Made by a program: the position numbers and the translations under genes | Shown: piece after piece, positions 1 through 8,500 of the stretch | Position numbering within the stretch: the stretch's first letter is position 1 | Layout of the letters: every line of letters starts with the position of its first letter | The notes under the pieces: generated by a model | The model's input: the letters and a program-made list of their open reading frames with translations, nothing else | Databases searched by the model: none | What the model was told of the DNA's origin: nothing | NCBI GenBank assembly: GCA_964419605.1 | Contig: CAYQQM010000049.1 | Location: forward strand, 1 to 34,440 | DNA length: 34,440 nucleotides | Reading direction: 5' to 3' | Origin: JABFXX01 sp964419605 | GTDB taxonomy: Bacteria; Myxococcota_A; Polyangia; Haliangiales; Haliangiaceae

Positions 1-94
1 GTCCTCGGGTCACATCCGTCGAGGATGCTCCCCTCCGGTCCTCGCCGTCGCCTCGTCAGCCGGGCGGCTCGACCGCGATCGTCGATCAACTTAT

Positions 95-1390
95 TCATGG
101 ACGGGTCCTAAGCTGGGTCAGCACACTGTGGGCTCGGTCAAGCTTGACGTCTCCGCTTGCCGTCAGCTTCGCTGCAACGTGTTCGACCAGGTCGCCGGTC
201 GCTCCAGCTGCCCGGGCGACCCCGCGCGCGTGTAACGCCATGTGCCCGCGTTGGATCCCTTCGGTCGCGAGTGCTCGCAGCGCAGCGAGGTTGGTGGCGA
301 TGCCGGCCGCCCCGGCAATTGCAGCTAGACGGTCGGCATGGGTGACCTGCGCCAGTTCGAGCGCCAGTCGCGCAGCGGGATGGTTGTGGAGGCGTCCGCC
401 GACCGTCCCCACGGCCAGCGGCATGACCAGCTCGCCGACAAGGCGATCTTCGATTTCTCGCCATACTGCGAGGGGGCGATAACTTCCGGATCGGGCGGCG
501 TAGGCATGGGCTCCCGCTTCTACGGCGCGCCAATCCTGGCCCGTCGCAACCAGCACCGCGTCGACGCCGTTCATGATGCCTTTGTTGTGCGTTGCGGCCC
601 GATACGGATCGAGCTCGGCAAACCGCGATGCTGCGGCGATGGCCTTGCGCACATCGGCGCCGTGCAATGGTTCGCCATCTCCGCCTCGGCGAGACACGGT
701 CAACTGTGCATCATCGATCGTGCACGTAACGCGGACGGTTCGCGCATCCGTCAGATTTGACAAGATGCGAAGTCCCGTCGTGCCGCCGCAGAGTCCGGCG
801 ATCCGGTCCGCGAGCGCTTCGCAAAGCGTATTGACCACGTTGGCGCCCATGGCGTCTCGGCAGTCGACCTGGAGGTGGACCACGACCACAGCTCCGTCGT
901 CTCCGGACCGCGCGATAACGCGGGGCTCGAGGGCGATCGGTCCGCCGCCGCGATCCACAAGCCGCGGTACCAAGCGCCGAGCATAGGCCAACATCTCGGG
1001 GGTTGATTCGCGGAGGCGTGTAAGACCAGCTTCGAGGTCGGCCACGTGCGTGATCTGAATCTGACCGGTCATCACCGGCGCGGAGATGGTCGTAGTGAAA
1101 CCATGTGGCCGCGCCATGCGCGCGGCATTGGATGCCGCGGCGACTACCGAGGGTTCCTCGATGACCATGGGAACCACGACCTCGGTACCGTCGACGATAA
1201 AATTGACGGCCACCGCAAATGGCAGGCCGTATACCCCGACGACGTTCTCGATCATACTATCGGCCGCCTCGAGGGTCAGCCCGCCGGGTCCATCGGAGTC
1301 GATCGCCGTGAAGTTCGCATCCTCGCGGCGCAGCGCCTTTCGGCGTTCGCCAACGCCGAGGCGGTAAAAACCTGAGATGCGGGACGACAT
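95..1390 (-). CDS. mvaA: Class II hydroxymethylglutaryl-CoA reductase
   Basis: Converts HMG-CoA to mevalonate with two NAD(P)H, or the reverse in degradative enzymes; cytosolic. At 431 aa it matches soluble class II enzymes, with no membrane anchor. Visible motifs are ENVVG (48-52), EEPS with the likely catalytic Glu79, DAMGAN (179-184), HNKG with catalytic Lys270, the ATGQDW segment with Asp286, and GHMALHAR with catalytic His383. This is the full Glu/Lys/Asp/His set known for the family. The ATG at 1390 is preceded by an AAAGG ribosome site and lies 11 bp after the phosphomevalonate kinase stop. It is the last gene of the mevalonate operon, and its company with kinases and decarboxylase argues for the biosynthetic direction. 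Cofactor preference (NADH or NADPH) cannot be read here. Confidence 0.95.
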   Translation of the reverse strand: MSSRISGFYRLGVGERRKALRREDANFTAIDSDGPGGLTLEAADSMIENVVGVYGLPFAVAVNFIVDGTEVVVPMVIEEPSVVAAASNAARMARPHGFTTTISAPVMTGQIQITHVADLEAGLTRLRESTPEMLAYARRLVPRLVDRGGGPIALEPRVIARSGDDGAVVVVHLQVDCRDAMGANVVNTLCEALADRIAGLCGGTTGLRILSNLTDARTVRVTCTIDDAQLTVSRRGGDGEPLHGADVRKAIAAASRFAELDPYRAATHNKGIMNGVDAVLVATGQDWRAVEAGAHAYAARSGSYRPLAVWREIEDRLVGELVMPLAVGTVGGRLHNHPAARLALELAQVTHADRLAAIAGAAGIATNLAALRALATEGIQRGHMALHARGVARAAGATGDLVEHVAAKLTASGDVKLDRAHSVLTQLRTRP

Positions 1391-1401
1391 GGCGGACCTT
1401 T

Positions 1402-2532
1402 CTACTGCGCGTCGGCCTGCAAGTCTACGCCAATCACATCGACCCTGGCACGGAGTGGCTGGCAGCCGACTTCGACGAGCAGCCGCTCTGCAACAGACGG
1501 GTCTTCGGACCCAGGTATCACGGCAACAGCGACGTCGCCTCCACCTGCGCCGGTCGTTTTTGCGATACCTCCGAGCTTCGCCATGGCACGTTGCGCCATG
1601 GCGACGCTGGGGGGAATGAGTTCAACGCCAGCGGCGCGAGCCAGCTGCTCGGTCGCGTGCGTTGCTTGGCGGAGCGCCGCAAGCACGCTATTCGCCGCAC
1701 GTTCCGGGCTGGTTACCGCGGCCCCCTCGCACGCGACTTCAGAGGCGCGCGCGATCGCAGCCAGGGCCGCGTCGACGCTGGAGCTGCGAGTTTCCCGCGC
1801 CTCCATGATGCGCGAGATCAATTCGGCAGTATCGGCCGACTCCCCGGTGAAAAATGGGATCAGCTGCAATCGCGAGGGCCAATTCAGCCGCGTAACTTTA
1901 CCTTCCGGGGTGTCTTTGAGCGAAAACGCGATGACGCCGCCGTGAACCGCCGCCGCGACGTCTGCACCCGAGCCGCCTCGCTGCGCGGAAGGAGAGCCGC
2001 TGGTTCCGCTGGAAATTGGGCCCGCGACGATTCGCGCCGCGGAATCTCGTGACGTACTTCCGATCGGGATCTCCTCGGTGGATGCGCGTGCGCGCGGTCG
2101 GACGATCATGTGAGATCCGGAATCGCGCGCACGACGCCGAGAGGTTTGGGCCGCTTTGTGGGCCGCCAACGCGATCGACAGGACGGTATCGCGATCGATC
2201 ATCGGAACCGCGTTTCGCTGCGCCGCCAGGGCGAGCGCAGTTGCTGCAACTGTTACCGCGGCGCTCGACCCGAGACCAATCTTGGCGGAGCCCACGAAAA
2301 ATTCGCTGCTGTCCACGACGATTTCGAACGCAGCCCGGGTTGCCGGGTGGTCACCTCCGAAGCGGCGCGCTAGCTCGTCGGCTACGGCGATGAGAAACGG
2401 CGAGCTGCCTGTGGCTCCGGATCGTCGACGTGCGACCACCCGGCGGTTCACGGCGACGACCAATGCGGGGGCCCCCTCGAGTACGGCGTACTCCCCCGTG
2501 AGCAGCAGCTTGCCAGGCGCCGTGGCGATCAT
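1402..2532 (-). CDS. Phosphomevalonate kinase (GHMP family)
   Basis: Phosphorylates mevalonate-5-phosphate to the diphosphate using ATP. The 376-aa protein has the three GHMP landmarks: PGKLLLTGEYAV near the start, the phosphate loop GLGSSAA (86-92) and TGAGGGD (327-333). The FFTGESADT segment (227-235) is typical of phosphomevalonate kinases. The start codon overlaps the stop of the decarboxylase gene as ATGA (2529-2532), so translation is probably coupled. Odd feature: about 54 residues (130-183) rich in Ser and Arg sit between AHKAAQ and RGGSGAD, which are normally almost adjacent in this family, so this looks like an in-frame insertion. The order in the operon (kinase, decarboxylase, this kinase) supports the assignment over other GHMP kinases. 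Confidence 0.88.
   Translation of the reverse strand: MIATAPGKLLLTGEYAVLEGAPALVVAVNRRVVARRRSGATGSSPFLIAVADELARRFGGDHPATRAAFEIVVDSSEFFVGSAKIGLGSSAAVTVAATALALAAQRNAVPMIDRDTVLSIALAAHKAAQTSRRRARDSGSHMIVRPRARASTEEIPIGSTSRDSAARIVAGPISSGTSGSPSAQRGGSGADVAAAVHGGVIAFSLKDTPEGKVTRLNWPSRLQLIPFFTGESADTAELISRIMEARETRSSSVDAALAAIARASEVACEGAAVTSPERAANSVLAALRQATHATEQLARAAGVELIPPSVAMAQRAMAKLGGIAKTTGAGGGDVAVAVIPGSEDPSVAERLLVEVGCQPLRARVDVIGVDLQADAQ
1984..2145 (-). other. In-frame insertion within the phosphomevalonate kinase
   Basis: This stretch encodes residues 130-183 of the phosphomevalonate kinase. It is rich in Ser, Arg, Ala and Gly and has no GHMP motif. The flanking residues (AHKAAQ before, RGGSGAD after) would form the usual continuous motif if it were removed. 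No stop codon or frame change occurs. It is probably a surface loop; origin unknown. Confidence 0.6.
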
Positions 2533-3497
2533 TGTACTACTTTCGCACCGTATCCCGGTTTCGCAATCATGGTTCCAGTAACTCCTTCGATGGCAGCAAG
2601 CTCACGCTCTACGTGTACCGCATCGCCGATCGTTGTGAGCACTTTAACGTGAGGCCCGGCGTCCATGGTAGCCCACGCGGCGCGTCCGTTCGCCCGAAGT
2701 CGTCGGACCCCGGCCAGAACGGCTACTGTGGCAGGTTGCCAGTAGTGAATCGCAGGCCTCGCGGCAAACGCGGTTGCGTGCATGGCGAGCGCATTGGCTT
2801 CGGCAACTTCGCCGAGCGCCGTAAGGTCGCCGGACGCCAAAGCGGCTTCGGCGGCCGCCAAGTCGGCCGCGACAAGATCGAGCCAGCCCGGGTACAAGGG
2901 GGAGGTCTTTGCGACGTGATTCATCGCATCGCGCGACGCATGGGCTTTCGCAGCCCCGCCCCCGACGACCGCGATGACCATTCGCGCAGACTCGGCGAGG
3001 CAGGAATTGATGGGACTTGCAAACGCCTCTGCGTCACAGACCCCAGCGTACATGCGTACGAAGCCCCCGAAAATCGATCGCGCTGCCGAGCCCGATCCTC
3101 GGCGGGCGAGTCGAGACAGAGTGCGTAGGTCGAGCTCCAAACCTGCCGCCGTCGTCGCAGCTACCGCAAGGGCGGCGAACCCGGATGCAGACGACGCAAG
3201 TCCAGACGCCGTGGGAAATTCGTTGCGCGTGGTCACGGCTGCGCGGGTTGCAAAGTTCGCCTGGGCTCGAACAATGTCTAAGAACTGAGTAATTTTAGTA
3301 ACATCTGACTCAACGCCGTTTAAGGAGAACCGATCGGTGCCGAGGGTCGGATCGAAGGCGACGGTGGTTTCGGTGATCAAGCCGTCGAGGGTTAGCGACA
3401 GGCTGCCGGTTGCCGGAAGGTTGTCGCTTCCCGAGCGTTTGCCCCAGTATTTCACCAAGGCGATATTGGCGCAGGCCCGGGCGGTGGCGACTTTCAT
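2529..3497 (-). CDS. mvaD: Mevalonate diphosphate decarboxylase
   Basis: ATP-dependent decarboxylation of mevalonate-5-diphosphate to isopentenyl diphosphate. The 322-aa length fits bacterial enzymes. Motifs seen: ANIALVKYWGK with Lys near 18-20, NLPATGSLSLTL (26-37), the Ser-rich phosphate loop TASGLASSASG (97-107), RRGSGSAARSIFGG with Arg140, and MDAGPH with the likely catalytic Asp279. These separate it from the homologous phosphomevalonate and mevalonate-3-phosphate enzymes, although substrate choice is set by few residues. It overlaps the mevalonate kinase stop by ATGA (3494-3497) and the next gene by ATGA, so it sits in a tightly coupled run. An AAGG ribosome site lies upstream of the start. 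Confidence 0.92.
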   Translation of the reverse strand: MKVATARACANIALVKYWGKRSGSDNLPATGSLSLTLDGLITETTVAFDPTLGTDRFSLNGVESDVTKITQFLDIVRAQANFATRAAVTTRNEFPTASGLASSASGFAALAVAATTAAGLELDLRTLSRLARRGSGSAARSIFGGFVRMYAGVCDAEAFASPINSCLAESARMVIAVVGGGAAKAHASRDAMNHVAKTSPLYPGWLDLVAADLAAAEAALASGDLTALGEVAEANALAMHATAFAARPAIHYWQPATVAVLAGVRRLRANGRAAWATMDAGPHVKVLTTIGDAVHVERELAAIEGVTGTMIAKPGYGAKVVQ

Positions 3498-4447
3498 ACT
3501 CGACCTTGGCCAGCGATATCACCGACTTGCGCGACGAATCCGGAAACCCCTTGGCTGCGCCACGCACCCAGGATGGCCGGTTCTTTGTCCCGCGGTGCGA
3601 GGGCGATCACCGCGCCGCCTCCACCGGCTCCAGTGAGCTTGGCTCCGTAGGCTCCGGCTCTGCGCGCAGTTTCGCACAAGCGGTCGAGCGTCGGCGTCGA
3701 AACGCCCAGTTCTGCGAGCAGGGCGTGGGCCCGGTCCATCGCGACGCCGAGCGCGGCGGTATCACCTCCGAGAAGCGATCGGGTGCCATTGTCGGTGAGA
3801 CTGCCTAGTTCGATCAGCCGTTTGTCTTCCCGCGCACCCGACGTGGCTTGGGCAACGCGCTGGATCATCGCAGCGGTCGATCGCTGTTCTCCGCTTGGCC
3901 CGACGATGATTCGCATTGCGGGGACGCGAACGGGACAGAGCCCATCTACTTTGCGGAACACGCCCACACCGCCGGCAGCGGACATCGCGGTATCGACACC
4001 GCTCGGCCGTCCGTGAAGGATTTGCTCACTCGCGTTCGCCGCGGCAACGACCTCATCCAAGGACGGAGGCGATTCGGGCCGATTGGGAGAGGCGCCCTGG
4101 CGCTCGCGAACTTCGATGAGTGCGCGGGCGACCGCTACTGCAAATGCGGCCGAGCCGCCGATTCCAGCACCGAGCGGGATCTGCGCGTCTCCCACGAGTG
4201 TGACCGATGGACGCCCGAGGTGAAGATGATCCGCGATCGCGGCAAGTCCGCGCGCTAGCGGATGATCATCTTGCCACGACAGCTTTGCGTTCCATGTTGA
4301 AATGTCGAGGCGAAGCGTGCCGCCCGCCGGGGTAGGCACGGCGGCGACTCGAACGCCGCGATCGATCGCCGCCGCGAGCGCCGGATAGCCGTAAACCACC
4401 GAGTGCTCGCCGAGCAGGATGACTTTGCCGAGGCCGATGAAACTCAT
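3494..4447 (-). CDS. Mevalonate kinase (GHMP family)
   Basis: Phosphorylates mevalonate to mevalonate-5-phosphate. The start at 4447 gives 317 aa, begins directly with the family N-terminus (MSFIGLGKVILLGEHSVV) and overlaps the fni stop as ATGA. The same frame stays open upstream to 4774, but that part is antisense-like Arg-rich sequence overlapping fni and is not family-like. Motifs: GKVILLGEHSVVYG (7-20), the phosphate loop PLGAGIGGSAA (91-101), where the first Ser of the usual GSS is Gly but the second Ser is kept, SGVDTA with catalytic Asp152, and KLTGAGGGG (270-278). No ribosome site is visible, so translational coupling to fni is likely. Confidence 0.92.
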   Translation of the reverse strand: MSFIGLGKVILLGEHSVVYGYPALAAAIDRGVRVAAVPTPAGGTLRLDISTWNAKLSWQDDHPLARGLAAIADHLHLGRPSVTLVGDAQIPLGAGIGGSAAFAVAVARALIEVRERQGASPNRPESPPSLDEVVAAANASEQILHGRPSGVDTAMSAAGGVGVFRKVDGLCPVRVPAMRIIVGPSGEQRSTAAMIQRVAQATSGAREDKRLIELGSLTDNGTRSLLGGDTAALGVAMDRAHALLAELGVSTPTLDRLCETARRAGAYGAKLTGAGGGGAVIALAPRDKEPAILGAWRSQGVSGFVAQVGDIAGQGRV

Positions 4448-5514
4448 AGCAATTGCAGGTCGTGTAAGAACGCGCGCAGCGGTGGACTGATATGGCGCGG
4501 CGCGCGCGCGAGTTCGCGCGGCGTTCGGCATCCCGTGAGAACGCAAACCGAGCGAATCGCTGCGATCACTCGCTCGATTGCAATCCGCACCGCTTCCACT
4601 CCGCCGGCGCGGTGGGCGCGCAACATGGGTGCCGCCATTCCTCCCGCAGTGGCCCCCAGTGCCAGGGCGCGCGCCACGTCGTACCCGGACCTGAGCCCTC
4701 CGGACGCGATGGTTGTTATCCCAGCGCGCACGCAGGCAACTACCGACACCGCGGTTGGAACCCCCCAGTTCCAAAGCTCATTGCCGAGAGCAGCAGAGTC
4801 GCTTTCGGCAGGAGCGCGCACGGCTTCGACCGCGACCCAGCTCGTTCCACCTGCCCCGGAGACATCGACGGTGGAGATGCCAGCGTTCATGAGTTGTCTG
4901 GCGGCTTGTGGCGAAATTCCGCAGCCAGTTTCTTTCACGATCACGGGAACGGACGATAGCTGAACAAACGACCGAATCGCGGCGACCAGGCCGCGGAAAT
5001 TGCGATCGCCATCGTCTTGGATCAGCTCTTGACCGGCGTTGAGGTGAATCGCCATGGCATCCGCTCCGATTTGGGCTGTGAGGCCCGCGACTGCTTGCGC
5101 GCCGAGCTCGCGCAGCTGAACCGCGCCGATGTTGCCGATGAGAACGACATCAGGGGCGACATCGCGAACGTGATAGGTCGACGCCAGTTCCGGATGCTCG
5201 GCCATCGCGCGCTGCGAACCGAGCCCGAACGCGATGCCTGCGGCTTGAGCTGCGCGTGCAAGGTCTCGGTTGACAGCAGCGGCTTCTGCGGTGCCTCCGG
5301 TCATGCCGGTGATCATCAGGGGGGCGGCGAGCTGTTTGCCGACCAGCTCAGTCGCTAGGACCACATCGTCGACCGCGAGTTCGGGAAGCGCTTGGTGCAC
5401 CAGCACGACATCGTCGAGCAACGTCGATCGTTCGGATTCTGCGCGACCCGACGCGGCTACGTCGAGATGGTCGGCTTTGCGGCGCGAGATCGCCGGAGGG
5501 GAAGTCACGGCCAC
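4444..5514 (-). CDS. fni: Type 2 isopentenyl-diphosphate delta-isomerase
   Basis: FMN- and NAD(P)H-requiring enzyme that interconverts IPP and DMAPP. Motifs: RKADHLD near the N-terminus, ITGMTGGT, the Gln-containing HLNAGQE followed by DDGDRNF, KETGCGIS, DVSGAGGTSW, and the FMN-phosphate motif GGLRSGYDVARALALGA. All are type 2 isomerase signatures and exclude the Nudix type 1 enzyme. The start is uncertain: GTG at 5514 (used here), GTG at 5508 and TTG at 5544 are all in frame and none has a strong ribosome site. It is the first gene of the mevalonate operon, and only about 42 bp separate it from the stop of the upstream repeat lipoprotein. Any dedicated promoter must therefore lie in that gap or inside the lipoprotein gene. 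Confidence 0.92.
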   Translation of the reverse strand: MAVTSPPAISRRKADHLDVAASGRAESERSTLLDDVVLVHQALPELAVDDVVLATELVGKQLAAPLMITGMTGGTAEAAAVNRDLARAAQAAGIAFGLGSQRAMAEHPELASTYHVRDVAPDVVLIGNIGAVQLRELGAQAVAGLTAQIGADAMAIHLNAGQELIQDDGDRNFRGLVAAIRSFVQLSSVPVIVKETGCGISPQAARQLMNAGISTVDVSGAGGTSWVAVEAVRAPAESDSAALGNELWNWGVPTAVSVVACVRAGITTIASGGLRSGYDVARALALGATAGGMAAPMLRAHRAGGVEAVRIAIERVIAAIRSVCVLTGCRTPRELARAPRHISPPLRAFLHDLQLL

Positions 5515-5556
5515 GGTTTTCCCACACCGCCGCGTTTGGGCCAAGGCCGCGGAGGA

Positions 5557-8500
5557 CTACTCCTGTAGACACACGAGCTTGACGTGGCCCGCGTCGCACG
5601 GATTTACATCCACGAACCAGAAGAATTGCGGCATTCGCGTATCGCCGGCTCTGCCGCCGTAGCCCGTGCGTGCGTTGGATGAACTCGTCCAGTCGTTGCA
5701 CGTGAAGTCTTGGCTGCCCGCAGCTGTCGCGAGGTTAGAGGAACCGGTCCAGATCGCGTAGTTGCCGTACGAAACGTTGTTTGCTGCATTCGTGTTCGGC
5801 GACGCGAGCAGAGCGGCCAAGCTAGCATCTGTAAGATCGCTCGCCCGGTCCGAGAGTAGGGTGTTGTCGGGGCGAGCCCACGGACGCGTCCCAGCACTCG
5901 TGTCGAACCGGCTGATCGCAGAATCTGCCTTTGTCGCCAGCAGCGCTTTGAACGAACCGGGAAGCAAGGCTGCGGCAGCTTCGCTCGCGCACAGCGCGTC
6001 GGCACTCGCGAGTCCACCCCCTGGTACCCACGTCGCTTGCGTTGTAAACGCGCGGCGAACGGGCTGGTTTGCTGGACTGGTAACGGCTTTGCGGTCGATG
6101 CCAAAGCAATAGATACGCGCGCTCTGCTGGCACCCAATCGAGTAGAACGCTGTGAACATACCGCTGTTGGCCGACGCGGTTCCGGCGCTGACACTCTGTG
6201 CTGGGGGGTCGTCTTGCCAATCGCTGCACGTGCTACCGAACTTGCTACCGTTTGGATGCGTTGCAGTCATGACGAAGTCGCCGCCGATGTCATTGCCGTG
6301 TTCATCGACCTTGATCGGATAAAAGAAGCGTTCGCTGGCAATGTCAGATGGTTTGTCAGCTACCGGCAGCCGATCGCCTACCCGGATCCATCCGCTTGCG
6401 CCCGAAATTCTCGATACCGCATTCACTGTCGACGTGGACAGATAGGCAACGTAGGTACCGGGAAGACCGGAGTTGCTTGCCAGCGTATTGCAGTGTTGGT
6501 CCGCCACAGCAAGTCCGCCCATCTTGGGATAGATCGTCGTCGACGATGCGAACACATAGTTGGGAGCAATGGGTTCAAACGTAGCGGAGACGAATCTGGC
6601 CTGGGTCATGGTGATTGAGCACGACGGCGAAGCGCCAGAACATGCACCGCCCCACCCTGTGAACTGACTTCCGGCAGCGTCTGCGGCGGTGAGCATTACA
6701 ACGGTGTTGTGGTCGTACAGCTGGCTGCAGTTCGGGTTACAATTGATGCCGACAGGTGAGGAGCTCACCGTGCCGCTACCGCTGCCGGAGAGACTCACGG
6801 CGAGCAAGTAGCGATTGAGGGTAAACGTGGCGGTCACCGCCCGAGCCGCGGTCATGGCAACAACGCACGTTCCCGTTCCCGTACATCCCCCGCCGCTCCA
6901 GCCGGAAAACGTTGCGCCAGGCGAGGTCGTCGCGGTCAGCGTGACGCTCGTATTGAAGTTGTACGTTTCGCTGCAATCTGCGCCGCACGAGATTCCCGCG
7001 GGCGATGACGTGACGAGGCCGAGTGCGGCTCCGTTGCCCGCTCGGTTGACAGTCAGCGGGAACGTCGCAATTGCGAAGGTTGCAGTCACGTTGGTTGCCG
7101 CCGTTACGGCGAACGTGCATTGCCCTGTACCGGCGCACCCAGCTCCCGTCCACCCTTGGAACGTGTACCCAGCGTTCGGGGTCGCAGTGAGCGTAACGTC
7201 GGTTGCGTAGTTGAAGCTTTCTGTACAATCCGCGGGGCAGGTGATGCCTGCCGGCGAGGAAGTAACCGTGCCGGCGCCCACGGGCCCTGTGACGCTGACC
7301 GTCGTCACATGAGTCGTCAACACGAACGTTGCGGTCACCGACGTGGCAGCGGTCATCGTTAGCGCGCACACGCCGGTGCCGCTGCACCCACCGCCAGACC
7401 AGCCAGCGAACGACGACCCTACGCCTGCCACTGCGGTTAGTTGCACGGTCGCGCCGTTGTTGTAGGGTTCACTGCAGTCCGCACCGCAGGTGATGCCGGC
7501 TGGAGTCGACGTCACACTGCCGGTACCGTTCCCGGCGCGCACGACGGTGAGCGTATGCTGGATAAGGCTGAACGTGGCAGTCACGTTAGTTGCCGCGGTA
7601 ACCGTCACGACGCACGTACCTGTTCCTGAGCACCCACCGCCGGACCAACCGGCGAACGTCGAGCCAGGAGTCGGCGCGGCGGAGAGCGTTACGACGGTTC
7701 CGTAATTATACGCTTCGGAGCAATCTGCGTTGCAGTCGATGCCCGGAGGCGAGGTAGAGGTGACGGTTCCCGCACCGTTGCCCGCCTTGGCTACGCTCAC
7801 CAGATGCGTTGTGAGCGTGAAGTTGGCCGTGATCGTCAACGGCGTTCCGATCGTTACCACGCACGTTCCTGTGCCCGAGCACCCACCGCCAGACCATCCG
7901 GCGAAAACGGAGCCAGCGGCGGGAGTTGCCGTTAAGGTCACGACTGTACCGTTGGTAAAATTTTCGGCGCAGTCGGCACCGCAGTTGATGCCTGCCGGAA
8001 GCGAAGCGATCGAACCGGCTCCGTTGCCTGCCTTGGCGACCGTGAGGGCGTTGCTGCCGAGAATGAAGTTCGGGGTAACGGTGGTTGCGGCCGTGATGTT
8101 GAACGCGCAGGTTCCCGTGCCTGCACAGCCCGCTCCGGACCAGCCGGTGAAGATCGAGCCGGGGTTCGCCGTGGCGGTGAGCACGATTGGCGTGCCGTGA
8201 GTGTACGGCTCGGCGCAGTCTGCGCCGCAATTGATGCCGGCGGGGTTCGAGGTAACCGTTCCGCCGCCGTTGCCCACGTTGTTGCCGATCGTTAGCGTAT
8301 GAGATGTGACCGTAAACGTCGCGGTAACAGTTGCGGCGGCGCTAATTGTTACGACGCACGGGTTGGTGTTGCCGCTGCATGTTCCCGCCCCGCCGGACCA
8401 GCCGCCGAATGTCGATCCGGGGTCTGCGGTCGCTGTGAGCGTAATGTTTTGACCGAAGCCGTAAAGTTCGGTGCAATCGGCGCCGCAGCCGATTCCGGCA

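Noticed and set aside
2..25. TCCTCG/CGAGGA inverted repeat downstream of the HMG-CoA reductase gene as a terminator.
   Set aside because: Six-base arms, 12-base loop and no U-run; at the window edge its context cannot be judged.
4448..4774. N-terminal extension of mevalonate kinase by 109 residues.
   Set aside because: The added part overlaps fni out of frame and is Arg-rich; the family N-terminus begins exactly at the ATG of the ATGA overlap.
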